Positions 44,414 through 56,059 of a DNA stretch of 58,469 nucleotides are shown here, in pieces. The first letter of the stretch is position 1. Each line of letters starts with the position of its first letter. The notes under the pieces are model-generated. The model did not search any database and was not told where the DNA came from. It saw nothing but the letters and a program-made list of their open reading frames with translations. Source of the DNA: Ramazzottius varieornatus (lineage: Eukaryota > Tardigrada > Eutardigrada > Parachela > Ramazzottiidae); NCBI GenBank assembly GCA_001949185.1, contig BDGG01000011.1:1751954-1810422 (forward strand). The letters are read 5' to 3'. A program made the position numbers and the translations under genes.

Positions 44414-47400
44414 TCAATTGCCCAAAGGTGTGGTCACTTCGTCATAGTGATTGCCGTTATGTCCATTAGTGTGACCGTTGGTGGCGCCACTGTGATCGTT
44501 GCCCACCGTGCCCATGTTTGGAATGTAGTCTCGTGCCATCAGGCAGGCAAAGACCGTCATGACCATCTTCTGCTTCACTTCGACGATATCTTCGGGAAGA
44601 GCATAAATGCGAGCTCCGATCTTTCGCGCCATCGAAATGGCGTACTTGGCATTAGCCAGCTTTTCCTGTACAACAAACCCCGTTGAAGAGAACCGAGTCG
44701 CATGCTCAGATCCATTTGGAAGCTCGGCAAACAAACTTGGCAATTCGTTCTCCAAAGTGGCGCACGCCTCAAGCCAGTAACGCCGAAGACATGCGCCGCT
44801 TGGAAGAACGATCTTGTTGATTTTGTCGTCCCAAGTGGCGTACATTATCAGTCTTGATTACTGAAGCGGGGCGCCACTTGGGAAAACGATCTTGCGAAGC
44901 ACCCATTCCTCCTCCACGGTTTGGAGGAAGATTTTGTCATAGACAAGTCACTGCACCAACTCAGTTCAAAGATTTCTGGTGTACAACATTTACCTCAGTG
45001 GATGACGCGGGGTGGACTTGGCTATAATTGATCGAGCCGGGTTTGATAGCGTCGATCAAGTCAATTACAACTCGTGCATCCGCGATGGACGAATCTTGGA
45101 AGTTGCTAATGGCACTGCTTTTCCCTTCGGACTTTAGCTGTAAAAAGAGAATCACGCCATCGTGGACCCCGAAAGACAAGCGTTTGATGACGAAAGTGCT
45201 CTGCATACCTTCTTGTTGACCCATGCAATGATTTCTTTCTCCACAATGGGGTTGCCTGATCGCGCCAACTTGGTCAAGATGCTTAAGGTATAGGCGCGCA
45301 TCAGCTGCCAGACAAGAGCTATGGAAAAAAGAACGAAGAATGGTAGCAGTTGTCTACAGTTAATGTGCCGTACAAATGAGTGCGAACTGAAGTGTACCCA
45401 GCGTTAAGGTTGGGTTCCTGAAACAACAAACCAGCGGTCAGTGAATAGTTCTGTATGGCATGGACAAGGTTGGTCGCCTTCTCAAGGATGGTAGACACAC
45501 TTACCCGTCACTGATATCTTGACCGGCAATGCCCACCAGTGAAAAGTTCAACTGCCGACCCAGTTCCACCGCGTAGTTGCAGTTCTCGACCTGTGGGAGA
45601 CAAATTTGAACGTCTACCAAAATGTGATTTTATTGAAAATGAATAATTCTGAATCAAAGTTATCGACGCACTTTTTCCATGAAGCCGCGCATCTTGTGAA
45701 AGTTCTTGACGACTTTCTTCCAATTAACAATACCGGGCTTGATAATGTCATACAGCTAAAACGCACAAAAGAAATGTCAGTTTATGTGTCCGGATGGAAC
45801 GTTAAAAAGGAAGTCACAAAGTACAACTTTTGTCTGAAACAGGGCATAGTGCGTACCTGGAAAATGATAACTCCACTGGTCAAGTCTCCATACAGATAGT
45901 TGACGTATGGGTTGACGCCCATACTGTTCATCCAGTTTCGGTACGCTACAAAGACAAAGTATGATGACTGAATAATTACCTAAAAAAATAAGGCTAAGAG
46001 CGCGACGTACTCTTCTCTTCACGGGTCTCTTCGAACGCCGCAATGTCCTCCAGTTGGATGCTACCGTCGTCTGGTTTCTCCAGTGCGGGGTGGGTGTTGA
46101 AGAGGTTAGCCACGAAAGCCACATTCAGCTTGTAGATGCCTTCCACCACGTCCTTCGCCGTCAAGAAGTGACGACAGTTGATCTTCCCGGCGTTCTTCAA
46201 CATCAGTTCAGCTCGTCGCATCATATCTTTCTCCTGTTCAATAATCAAAAGTCTGTTTGAAAAATACTAATTTCAGAATTTCCAACTGCTTGTCGACGTA
46301 CACTCAAAGCGTTGAGGTCAACGTTGGCATCCTTGGGTGAAATCTGGTTCAGCAAGTGGCTGTAGATGAACGAGTCCTTGATGTCGGAAGTGAAGTTGGT
46401 GAGGCGACGGTCGACTCCAGCCTTGGCCAAGTGGTAGTTGACCCATCGCATCAGGATGGTCTCGGGTGCCATCCTCAACAGGTCTTCGATCTTCTCGTCC
46501 GGTCCCAAGAGCAGAACCAGGCCCGGGCATTGTTCGATCGTGATTTGATTGAAGAGACCAATCTAAAGCACGAAAATGAAGCGTTCAGATTTTTCGGTTT
46601 TACAATGAAAAGAAGCGCCAAACCACAGTACGCATCCCGTCATGGACGTGCGCCCAGTGCACAACCACAGAGTTCTCCAAGTTGGTATGCAGACGCGTGT
46701 CTCCAGTAAAGTATGCTCTGATCGACATCACGCAGATACGTACACGTTTAACCGAACCCTCCTGGTGTACGTGTATGCAAGTCGCTGATGTCGACGGAAC
46801 CCGGAAGTAATACCATCCTCAAAGCACTCATCGGAAGGGAATAACTTACCCGGATGATCTGCCAAAGAAGTCCGAGGACCAAATGGGGTTTTCCTTTGTT
46901 CAAGTCATCCGCGTCGATGTTGACGATGTTACATCCGATGGATTCGGCCGAATTTAATGCCAATGTCAGGTTCTCCCTCTTGGTGTAGGCGTTGAGGTTC
47001 TTCTTGTTGATGGCACGCTCGTCAATGGTATCGGGGCATGCCAGATTGATCGTCTTACTACAAAGAAGAAAACAGCCATACCATTAGTTATCGACGCTTC
47101 AAAGAGCTTCAATGGAGGAAAGCCTATCTCTCACAGTAAGTCTTTCAGCCGACCCGAACATTTGGGCTTGAAAGTCTTATAGATGGGATTTTGTCGGCTG
47201 GTGTAAATCACCGAAGCTGCTGCCATTTTCAATCAATGATTCAATAGACAACACCACGGATGAACAGTAAAATTGATTGTTGAGCAGCGTCAACTGTCTT
47301 GGTGAAATGAATACTAATTTTGCGACGATGGGTAAACTTTGACACAAGAAGAAGCTTTCGCGGCGCGCTGGCCTTTGTTGACAAATGGAGATTGTGTTAA

Positions 47401-50400
47401 TCCCAAAGATGACTGGGTCGCTGTTGAGTCAGGCTAGATTTCAGGGTTAATTTGCCATCCATCAGTTTTTGGGGGATATATTTAATGGGTTGAGTAGCTC
47501 GAGTGTTGTCTTAACCTGCATTATTCAGCCATCAAATTACCCAGCCTCACACGTCGTCGTTCGGCAGCCTTCTTCCTAAATGCCAGCCTTGCCCAACCAT
47601 GGCTCGCTCGCTGCCGTTGTCGGGACTAGGTCATGTTGATCTCAAGAATTAAGTTTCCCTCAATGCAGTCTGCTCGATGGCAGCGGACCGTATCTAAGTC
47701 ACCCGAGCCCGCGCCATATCGATGAAGAAGCCTCAGTGGGTTTCAGTAGCCTCCATCGCCGATAAAATTTCCACTTGCTGCATATCCATGCCATTCGACG
47801 CCTCGCATCGCCTTGCGCTTCTTCGTTCTAGAAATTTTGCCATGCGAGTTTTTCGAGGTACTCTTAAATCGTACAGAATCCTGTGTTAGGTTTTGATAGT
47901 TTTTCTGACAGACTTGCGAAACACCCTTTTTATCCAGCGGTTCATCAAGGCCTGAATATGTTCGTGTTCTCGGCTTGCATACAGTCGGCTACGTAGTACG
48001 TAGGTGTATGTATGTGTAGGTTTAATATGAGTCAAGAGGGCCTGCTAATGTTGCTGTTGTGCATAGTGCTATTGGTTATGGAAACCACAAAGAGTAAGAT
48101 GATCATTGTAGTGCTCACAGCGGCGTGGCTATCAGACGGAGATGATTACGGTGGGGCTGCAAAGGTCCTTCACCTTCTCATCATCTGCGCTAAAGACTTC
48201 CTTCCGGCCAGGCAACACGGCCATATCACAAGCTGACAAGCGTAGCCTGACAGCTCAACTGATCTGACCAGCCTTTGCACACAAGCGCCCACTACGCCCA
48301 GTGAAAGACCACGTCACATTCTCCAAACTATATTTCAACCGGTTCTTTTAGCCCTCATAAAACACAAGTGCGATCAGAGTGTTTTGTGGTCAAAAGCTTA
48401 CCATAATAAAATGCCATCTTTGACACTGTCATATAAACCGGTGCCTTCTTCGTCGATGGGCAGAAGGTGCTTCAAGTCAGGGTCGCGACCAAGATTTCTG
48501 CGGAGAACAACACACACAAACACTGGTTATTTGAGGTTTGAGCTAATCCGCAACAATATTGACAAAGTGATCACGCCACATCTGTGATGCGCTGTATTTG
48601 CACCACAAAATAAACAGTGTCGTCTTCTAATCAAGGACGAATCATGGAAGTTAACATATACTGTGGAGAATAGATTGCCTATACTCACGAATTTATCCAA
48701 TCTGAAAACGCAATTTGCTCCTCAAATCTTATCTGCAAAGACAAACAAATAAACCATTTGACTTAGTGAATTGAACTAAAAGAAAAAGGATTGATCGATT
48801 GATTGATTGTTGGGATTGGTGGAACGTACGGAATGTGTGGTGCCTTCGACGCTGGCTTCGGACATTCCGCCGTGGGTCTTGAGGTTTTCCTTCTTGTTGA
48901 TCATTGTTTTGAAGGTTGTCGACACATCTTTCGACCGCAGTTTTGAGCACAACTGTCACAATGAAAGTAAGATGATCTTCTTCAGCGGTAAAGATGTGCA
49001 GGCGGAAACTAACCCTAGGCCCAACTTACTTCTTGGAATTCTGGGAAGGAAAGTTTGCCTTTGCCGACTGGCTGTTTGGAGTTGCGATCAAAGTCGTCGA
49101 TCATCTTCCGTACTTCCCATTGGGGAATTTTGAAGCCAACAGCGTCCAGGGCGTTCTTCAGCTCGGCTACTTCGATGAAACCGTCTCCGTTCTCGTCAAT
49201 CTGAAAATACCAAGTCTCTCGTCACCAAATATCGTCACAAACTGTCAAGTTGTTTCTTGTCCGTATCGGCGTCTATAGCATTTCAAAAACTGCATTTCCC
49301 CGGTCTGAGCGTGGGCTGATTGCGTTGACCGGTACCCTTGTTTCCCTTTGCAATTTTCGCAGTTTTGAATTTCAGTTTGTTCTTCTGCTCATTCGTGTGG
49401 CATTTTCGTGTGGCATTTTGTTTTGTCTGAAGGAGCAGTAGGCAGGCGAGGCTGAGAGAGTGCGAAGCGTGGAGCTCTTGAGAAGCCAAGTGATTTATCC
49501 GCTCTGCCACTTTCCACACTGACTTGTGTGAACGGCCAAATAGATGACTTTATTATACTCTCAAATCAAAACCAGATTTGTCTCAACCGACCCAGCTGCA
49601 TTTTTCTACATTTTTCATTCAGCGGCTTTTTTGATGGAGACAGCATCAGAAAGTAGCAGGTTCAGTCAGCTTTGACGCTGAGTTCACATTTGTCTGCGCA
49701 CGCGGAAGTCAAATTTGTCTGGCAAATATATTAGAGTACGAAAGAATTTTATCGCCCACTTGTGCAACTGTTGGCACAATCCAGACACTTATATTCCCTT
49801 CCCTGTATTTGCCTTTTTGATATGAATATACATTCGTCAGAAAGGTGGAGCGGTACTTTGAAGGAAGGCGCAGCTGTTCGATGTACAGTGTCATGTCGAA
49901 GTAATTGCGCGTTTGATGACGAAGCGTATACTTCCCTGGAGTGAAGACCGTGTAGTTGAGTTAGTCGGTGTTACCCTGCCCCACATTTCAGCTGACTCAA
50001 CGAAAACTCGCCCGATCGATTTATGTGCATTCATACGATAATAATGCCTCAAGTGTTGCTGAATATCGGCCATCTGACCAACTAAATCATCGATCCAAAT
50101 CAATAACCATGGCCAGAAAGAACTCTTGACAAATAAACAAACAATGACATATTTTTCCTAGTTTACGGCGCACGCCCAAAGAGCTCTAATCGAACCACCC
50201 ATGCAACTTCCTCCTCGCGAAAACTGCAAATTTCATTCAGCCCAAGACTACAACTCGAGTAGACCGTTTTTCCAAGTGGCGCACATCATCAGTATAACTA
50301 GCCAAAAGCCTGCGCCACTTGCGAACAACGATTTCAATTGCTTTGGCAGTGACGCACGCTCACCGTATTATTGGCTGGAAGACTGCGCCACTCACAAAGC

Positions 50401-51029
50401 CATCTAGTTGCTTTTGTTTGCCTGGGCTCCGAACGGCCATGTTTCATAAGCAATATCATAAAGAAGCGATGGGTACGAGTCAAATTTTTTAGAGGTTGAA
50501 AAAATTTACCACGTCGGCGATACCGGCGCAGGGGGAAAAAACAGGTGTCTGCACTATAGGAAGTGCACGCATCACCGAGCGATACTTGATTAGATATTGC
50601 TGCCGTGTTTAGCGCATCCTCTCACCTGATGGAAGCCTCTCTAGCGTACATTACAGCCCCTGTCTACGAGCTCGGCGTTTCAACCTCATGACGAGCATCA
50701 ATCACGTAACATGCTCGAGCCAGCCAGCTCTCGAGCTTCAAACAGCCGGCACGTCCGTCCAGCCATTGTTGTGGCGTAAACTGCCTAATGCATAATTATT
50801 ATAGAGCGACCCTAAAGATGCTCAGGTAGACCGTACGGATGCGTTGAATAATAACTCATTTCAATTCCAATCACGAAACAATAAACACATCATAACAATT
50901 GAGCGCGACTACCACTTCCGCCAGGTCGATCGGTCACGCATTTCACAAGCAACTTACCGTATCACATTGTTCCGACAAGGCGACAATTTCCTCTTTGGTC
51001 AACAGCAGTTGACGCTGGACCGCCGCCAT
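44414..51029 (-). CDS. fimbrin/plastin, actin-bundling protein, 15 exons
   Basis: Exons (minus): 51029-50958, 49200-49030, 48952-48830, 48732-48689, 48497-48402, 47057-46850, 46562-46302, 46233-46011, 45945-45857, 45755-45672, 45590-45505, 45417-45398, 45318-45209, 45137-44994 and 44665-44414. All phases close and give 660 residues, near the 620-640 of known plastins. Residues 1-85 hold EF-hand sequence ([18 protein letters not shown]; the second loop, [13 protein letters not shown], looks expanded). Four calponin-homology domains follow in two actin-binding pairs, with diagnostic blocks [71 protein letters not shown] and [20 protein letters not shown]. Fimbrin cross-links parallel F-actin in the cytoplasm, and calcium on the EF-hands usually loosens bundling. 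The C-terminus adds an Asn/Gly/His-rich tail ([12 protein letters not shown]). Exon 12 is only 20 nt. Introns 1 and 14 hold paired 47-nt hairpins. Confidence 0.95.
44755..44879. repeat. paired 47-nt hairpins (fimbrin intron 14)
   Basis: Copies at 44755-44801 and 44833-44879 are separated by 31 nt. Each starts AAGTGGCG(C/T)A and ends GCGCC(A/G)CTT. The left copy contains AAGCCAGTAAC in its centre. The flanks are also related: GGAAGAACGATCTTG after the first and GGGAAAACGATCTTG after the second. Confidence 0.85.
47058..48401. other. 1.3-kb fimbrin intron 5
   Basis: This is the largest fimbrin intron after intron 1. A minus-strand ATG at 47226 opens a 30-codon frame ([12 protein letters not shown]...GRLKDL) ending at a GTGAGA donor after 47135, in the same phase (2) as exon 5, so it could splice to exon 6 as an alternative first exon. 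The rest shows no exon. Confidence 0.35.
50274..50393. repeat. paired 47-nt hairpins (fimbrin intron 1)
   Basis: Copies at 50274-50320 and 50347-50393 are 26 nt apart. The first reads AAGTGGCGCA...TGCGCCACTT exactly. The second has AGTGACGCA...TGCGCCACT and, on the other strand, the central word CAGCCAATAA. Same family as 44755, 52964 and 57110. Confidence 0.85.
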
Positions 51030-51717
51030 CTTCCTCCCTTCAAAGAATTAGAAATCCACCTTGAGAGGATCAACTGCGTGGCTGCAGCAGTATCAGAGAA
51101 TATTGCTGGCTGGGGTATTGATATAATTCGACCTTGACGGAAGGGTAATGAGAACAGTGCAAATGCGATACAGGCACTGTAGAATGTGCTGACGGACAAG
51201 CAAAGTGCAACTGTACCACAGAATGGAATAATATGAAGGCTATCTACGGTCCTAACACATTTCCACGATCATTAAAGACTTGGAAGATAAAAAGGTAGAG
51301 ATAGATATGAGTGCTATGGCTGCAGCACTTCAAGACGATGGCTAGCGTAGAAACGATGGCCAGCACATCCGCGAAAGGCGTCGATCGAGACTCTCAAAGG
51401 CTGGCTGGTGTTGTTCAAACTGATAACAGTAACGTCTATCGTCAAACTATGCAGCATGTGAAACAGGTGGTGATGTGATGCCTTGGCTGTACTTCCGCTG
51501 GCTGGGCTGATCTGCCTTTACCAGTACGTTTCACACAGTATAACATTACCCCAGCAGCGCACGTCGACGAGGAAGCTCGACGTACGTACCGATCGCGCTA
51601 TCCGGTTACTTCATACATTGCAGCAACCCACCTGAACATTTCTCGTTTACTATAATTAATCGTTTACTATCGACCATCCGTATCCTGCTATAAAAGTAAA
51701 GGGAAAAACTGTTTTAC

Positions 51718-52008
51718 CTGTTGTCGTAAGCGCATTATCTCATCTTCCGGGTAAAACAAATTATTTTCCATAATGGAATTTGCCAGTTCAATATTTGACC
51801 GACCGAGCAGAGTTTCATAATGACCGACGACAGCGCAGATTTCTAGGGTGCGTTGGGTGGAAACTGAAAAGGACAAAAGGTACATCGGCGCTGTAAACGC
51901 TGCAGATACACAGGGCTGAGCAGCTAACTTACCTTTTGATCGTTTTATAATGACGGATATTGTCCATGCAGTTAGGGCTGAAAAAATGTGTAGTGTTCGC
52001 CATAACAT
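51718..52008 (-). CDS. small membrane-anchored protein, two exons
   Basis: Exon 52008-51933 starts at ATG and encodes a hydrophobic N-terminus (LHIFSALTAWTISVII) followed by KRSK. A 69-bp intron (GTAAGT...TTTTGTCCTTTTCAG) joins in phase 1 to 51863-51718 (TLEICAVVGHYETLLGRSN, then PEDEIMRLRQQ). The frame either ends a few codons past the GTAAAA (VKQFFPLLL, stop at 51688) or splices on to an exon not found. It resembles short single-pass proteins of mitochondrial or secretory membranes, but I cannot name a family. An alternative is that the first exon begins at acceptor ACATTTTTTCAG (51987) and the true start is upstream. It is divergent from no neighbour and lies between fimbrin and the protease on the same strand. 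Confidence 0.45.
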
Positions 52009-52283
52009 ACGCTCGGGAAACACCCCCTTCTTTTTCGGTACGGCAGCGGCTATGTTTAAAACACGTGTGTAGTGGATTGTACGTTTTGAAAAATTTAGAT
52101 CTAGCATCACCACAAGCAACACGCAGCCCAATGACTGGTAAACGAGATGCTGTCAAGGAGAAAGACCGTAGTGCTAAAACGTGGAGGAGCTTCTGGCTGA
52201 GGGTACAACTGAGGCTGGCAGAAAGACATCGCCGGCTAAAGCAAGTGCCTTTCAAAAGCTAGTGTGTCCGTCCCGGATGAAAG

Positions 52284-54865
52284 TCAACCCCCCAGAGCCT
52301 TCTTTTTGGCAGTGACTGGAGTGGAGGGTGTAGTGACGACTTTGGTGGCGAGTTTGGTGGTGAGTTTGGTGGCGACTTTGGTGACTGGAGTTGAGGGTGT
52401 ACTGACGACTTTGGTGGCGACTTTGGTGGCGACTTTGGTGACGGGAGTCGTACTCGTACGGATCAGATCCTTGTTACAAGTCTCCTTGAAATTGGGCTGA
52501 CCAGCCCATGAAGCGTTGGATGGGTACTTGCTCATGTCGTACACGGCGTCTGGCTTGGTGTTTGGAAGATTGAGCTGGAAGTCCTCTTTCTCGTACTTGA
52601 CAGTGGGGTCGTAGCGCTTGACCGTTCGGTTGCCGAACCAGCCGTCGTACTCCTCCACGTACAGCACATCAGCTATCATCCCCAGCCCGCTACGCATCTT
52701 GGCAAACCACGACGGTGACGTTCCACAAATGCTAAGATCAGACATTCCTCTGTGCCATCAGAATAATCACAGACTTCAAGAAATAATCTTACTCTCCTTG
52801 AGAAGCGATTCCCACAAGCTGCCATCGGAACTGGTCGGATTTGGGCAGCCGACAAGCTAGCGGTCCTCCACTGTCACCCTGACACCTACAGCAAAAACTG
52901 AATTCTGCCAGCACTAGTTCACCAGCTACAACATACAGTAGAAACCGAGCAGAAGAAAAGTCCAAGTGGCGCATGTGTACAGCCGATAACGGTGGGACCA
53001 TGGGCCACTTGGGACGACAAACTCGACCGGATGGTATCCCTCAAGTGGCGCAGGCTCACGGCCAATAACAGTAAGCACGTGCGTCGCTTGGACAAGCAAT
53101 CGTGTTGAGTTTAGTTCGACGAGCTTCTATATCCTGATATGGGAGCTGGAGGATGTCTTCAACTTACACGCCTTTGCCGCTGCTCCGAGCGCAAATCACT
53201 TCTGGAGCCAAGGCTTGCCCTCCGCGCTGGCCTTTGCCTTCGAAATACTGGATGGCTGCGCAGTATTGATCCGTCACGAGAGTCAGGTCGACCTCCATCA
53301 GCTTCTGTGATGTGTAGTCCCTGGAAGTGTCCGAGGTTTGGACTGTTCGTCCCCAGCCCGTTGCGTAACAGGAGGTTCCCGGCGGTGGCTCGGGCAGTTG
53401 TGCCAGGCAAATGGGCCCAACTTTGGCTGTGAACTGAATGGGCTAAAACAGATATCAACCTTGACAATCTGCGCGCTGTTCAAACTGATCATGACATCTT
53501 GACCGACCTGTTCAAGCTTCAGCATGCAAAAGTCGTTGCGCACATCTACCATCTCCGAGTTGTAGTACCAGCTGTAGAACACATGGGTAAAAACCTTTTT
53601 AACCTTCAGGGGGGAACCTTGTTGCTTGATGTGTTGTCCCACAAAGACCTGCACATCGCCGGCCGAATGAACCCTTCAAGACACAAAAGCCCACAACGGT
53701 CTGTCAAGTCTTCTGCAAACGAGCCTTTGTACTAACTTTTGTGGACCGACAGTACGATCCTTGTCACCGATCATGCAACAATGTGCCGCGGTCATGATCC
53801 ACTGGGGGCCAATCTGCAGCCCAGACAACAAAAGCACAGGGACGTTCAGTCAACACACTTCGTAAATTCGGAATATTGACGTACGATGCTTCCACCGCAG
53901 CGATATCTGCCTTTTGCGACAACAAAAGCCTGCCAGGGCCAGCTGTTGGGCACAGCCTATAGGAAAATGATTGAGGTTTTATAGACCGTTGACATTATTA
54001 GAGCTGGTCACATACCTCGGTACCACCGACAATTCTGGGCTTAAAGGGTTGTTTGGCGTTGAGCGGACCGGCAACTCCGCACTTGTCGGTGCATATCTCG
54101 TCTTCCCCTTCGGCACAGTCTTTGACGCCATCGCACAATTTGCTCTGAGGTATGCACTTGTTGGTGAGCCGGCCCATAGGGCAAAAGTAGTGATCCTGAC
54201 CACATTCCACCGCTACAAGGTTTCGACGCATCACCCCAGTATCAATTGTGGGAAGATTATGCCCTATTCCCTGCGGACTTACAGGTAAACTCCATTGTGA
54301 AAGAAGTGGTCGTTTTGGTGCTTCCCAGGTGCGTGACATTCTGTTGATATACACATAGGTCATCATCTTTAGATGAAGAAAATTAATATTTACGAAAGGT
54401 TCTGAAGGTAGAATCTACTCTTACGAGAAAATCGGTAAAGGAATATATCGTCAGCAACTTGTTTCCACAGATGGTGACCAGAGGGAAGAGGGGATCTGCA
54501 TAAAAAAACAAAGCTATGCTTGCTTCAGCCATAAGCCATCTTCATAGCGCATAATTCGACCGACATTTATTGTCGACGACTTTGAGGAGAGGTGGTACGT
54601 CAATATCGCAAAAGTTTTGATAAAGCTCGTGCGGCTGGAATTTGCCCATGTTTAGCTGCTTCAAGGTGATCCTCATGGGGTAACCATTGCCCAGTACGTT
54701 CCATCTTTTGACGGCGTTGGACGACAGTGTCGATGTGATGCTTTTAGTGTCACCAAGTTTGTCCAACTGAAGCACAGTGGGACACTCGGAGAAGGCGCGG
54801 ACCCTTTCAAATGGTAAGATACTCCACATCAAGCATGTCGTCGACAGAAACAGACGAGCATGCAT
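52284..54865 (-). CDS. secreted CUB-LDLa-trypsin serine protease, 10 exons
   Basis: Exons (minus): 54865-54565, 54495-54425, 54340-54283, 54212-54016, 53956-53885, 53813-53751, 53648-53508, 53442-53168, 52885-52793 and 52749-52284. Phases close and give 578 residues. A signal peptide (about 1-25) precedes a CUB-like domain (about 27-143). Then come an LDL-receptor class A repeat (CIPQSKLCDGVKDCAEGEDE) and an S1 protease domain starting RIVGG (204). Triad: His244 (TAAHCC), Asp293 (RNDFCMLKL), Ser398 (QGDSGGPL). The residue six before the Ser, which sets S1 specificity, is Gly, not the Asp of trypsin, so cleavage after Arg/Lys is unlikely. The zymogen is probably activated before IVGG. A C-terminal extension ends in Thr/Lys/Val/Pro repeats (TPVTKVATKVATK). 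Proteases of this layout act in extracellular cascades. Intron 9 is 43 bp. Three donors are GTCGGT. Intron 8 holds paired hairpins. Confidence 0.9.
52315..52450. repeat. minisatellite in protease C-terminal tail
   Basis: GACTTTGGTGGCGA-type units are repeated with variations, including a duplicated longer block GACTGGAGT(T)GAGGGTGTA. On the minus strand they encode the TPVTKVATK repeats of the protease tail. Confidence 0.8.
52964..53089. repeat. paired 47-nt hairpins (protease intron 8)
   Basis: Copies at 52964-53010 and 53043-53089 are 32 nt apart. They start AAGTGGCGCA and end GGCCACTT or CGTCGCTT. Central words are CAGCCGATAAC and CGGCCAATAAC. The spacer starts GGGACGACAAA, which matches the complement of the spacer between the fimbrin intron-14 pair. 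Confidence 0.85.
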
Positions 54866-55268
54866 TCTCTTAACCTAAGTGTATTACAAGTTCAGATCAG
54901 CACACCTCGGTATTAGTATGACAGAAGAGAATATTTCTACCACAGTCACTGTGGTTTCTCAATGTTTCTGATATCGGCATTTTGGACAGAGCAGACCTTT
55001 GGAGAAAAAAGAGGTCTGTTGCTATGACGGATTCCTGATTTGAACAAGTGAGCAAAACAATAGTAAGCTCAAGGACAGCTTGAAGGAGTTTCCTGGCAAA
55101 AACGACTGGTGAAACTGTTGCCGTACAAGCCAGGCAACTCTTTCTGCAGGCAAGAAATCGGGCGTGAACCTGTCAAAAAGAGGAGTCCGGCCGGAGTCAG
55201 CAAATGTTTCATACGAAATATTTGTAGAAGGCAAGCAAACTGAGCAATCCAGAAACAGGTACAGTGTA

Positions 55269-55465
55269 CACGCATGAGCCGAAAATATGGGCCAGTAAAA
55301 ATGATGGACCAGGCGGAAAAGACGGCAAAATGGATATCCAGCCGTAGAAAAATGACCCAGAGCACGTTACTGTGAATGAGTCGAGTCCGTACGGGCTTCC
55401 GTACCGCCGTAGCGAAAAGGCCTGGTCCATAATTTGTACTGGCCCATAATTTTTCGTCGTTCGTG
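55269..55465. mobile_element. MITE family B, copy 2 (197 bp)
   Basis: TA is at 55267-55268 and 55466-55467. It is in opposite orientation to copy 1 at 20537, sharing TATGGGCCAGTAAAAATGAT, GGCGGAAAAGACGGCAAAAT and the CCGCCGTAGCGAAAAGGCC block. It lies upstream of the protease gene start (54865, minus). Confidence 0.85.
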
Positions 55466-55566
55466 TACTCAAAATGATGTCCGCGTGATGTGGCGCAAAT
55501 GTCGATTGTTTTTACAGGAAATCTACAGTAAGCTCGCCCGTTCAGCCCATCCCAACTCATAAGACA

Positions 55567-56059
55567 TTGCTTTCACTCTTTGGACCAAGTATAAAACAGA
55601 ACCAGGAGCAGTCAGGGCTTTCCGTCATCCACATTCCATCCCTCTGGACCTCAACCTCGGGTGTCCCGAAAAGGTATATTTGGCGCCACTTCAGAGTGGT
55701 CTGCTTGGCTGCTGTGCTGGTCATTGCGTCCATCACCTTTCAGGTACTGACACGCAGTGTGACCTCTCTCGAAATTATTCTGAAGATGCTTGTCCTTGCT
55801 TTAGGAATTGAGCTGCCGCGCAGGTGCAAGAGGGATGCAGGCCCGGAAGACTGATTTACTGAGTGTAAGAGCGCCGTCATCACCTCCATCGTGGAACAAG
55901 TGGACATGTGGCCGAACGTAACTTGCCCCAGTTCTTGCGCACACAAAGCAATCAGAAGGGCTGACAGATTTCGACAGACCTTAGTATGCCTGGACAAGTG
56001 CGAGTTTTTCTGGCAAGGGATTAACGCCAGTCTGTCCACTCTGATCCTCAAACCAATAT
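55567..56059 (+). CDS. possible small secreted cysteine-rich protein, model unresolved
   Basis: The plus frame from 55567 contains a signal-like hydrophobic stretch (VVCLAAVLVIASITF). It then runs in the same frame through ELPRRCKRDAGPED, an in-frame TGA (55852-55854), and on through SIVEQVDMWPNVTCPSSC, QTLVCLDKCEFFWQGINASL to TGA at 56057-56059. The part after the first TGA looks strongly coding: four Cys in two CxxxC pairs and two N-glycosylation sites. A 61-bp intron (GTACTG at 55744, TTGCTTTAG at 55804) is possible but does not bypass the TGA in that frame. Options are an acceptor at TTACTGAG (55864), a premature stop, or readthrough. No family is recognised. Confidence 0.4.

Noticed and set aside
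48012-48236. 74-codon plus frame with a hydrophobic stretch inside fimbrin intron 5
   Set aside because: No start context, no homology and no splice partner; short hydrophobic frames arise often by chance.
49439-49508. tRNA-like sequence on the minus strand (A-box-like TGGCAGAGCGG)
   Set aside because: The acceptor and T stems do not pair, and the B-box is a poor match. At most it is a tRNA-derived relic.
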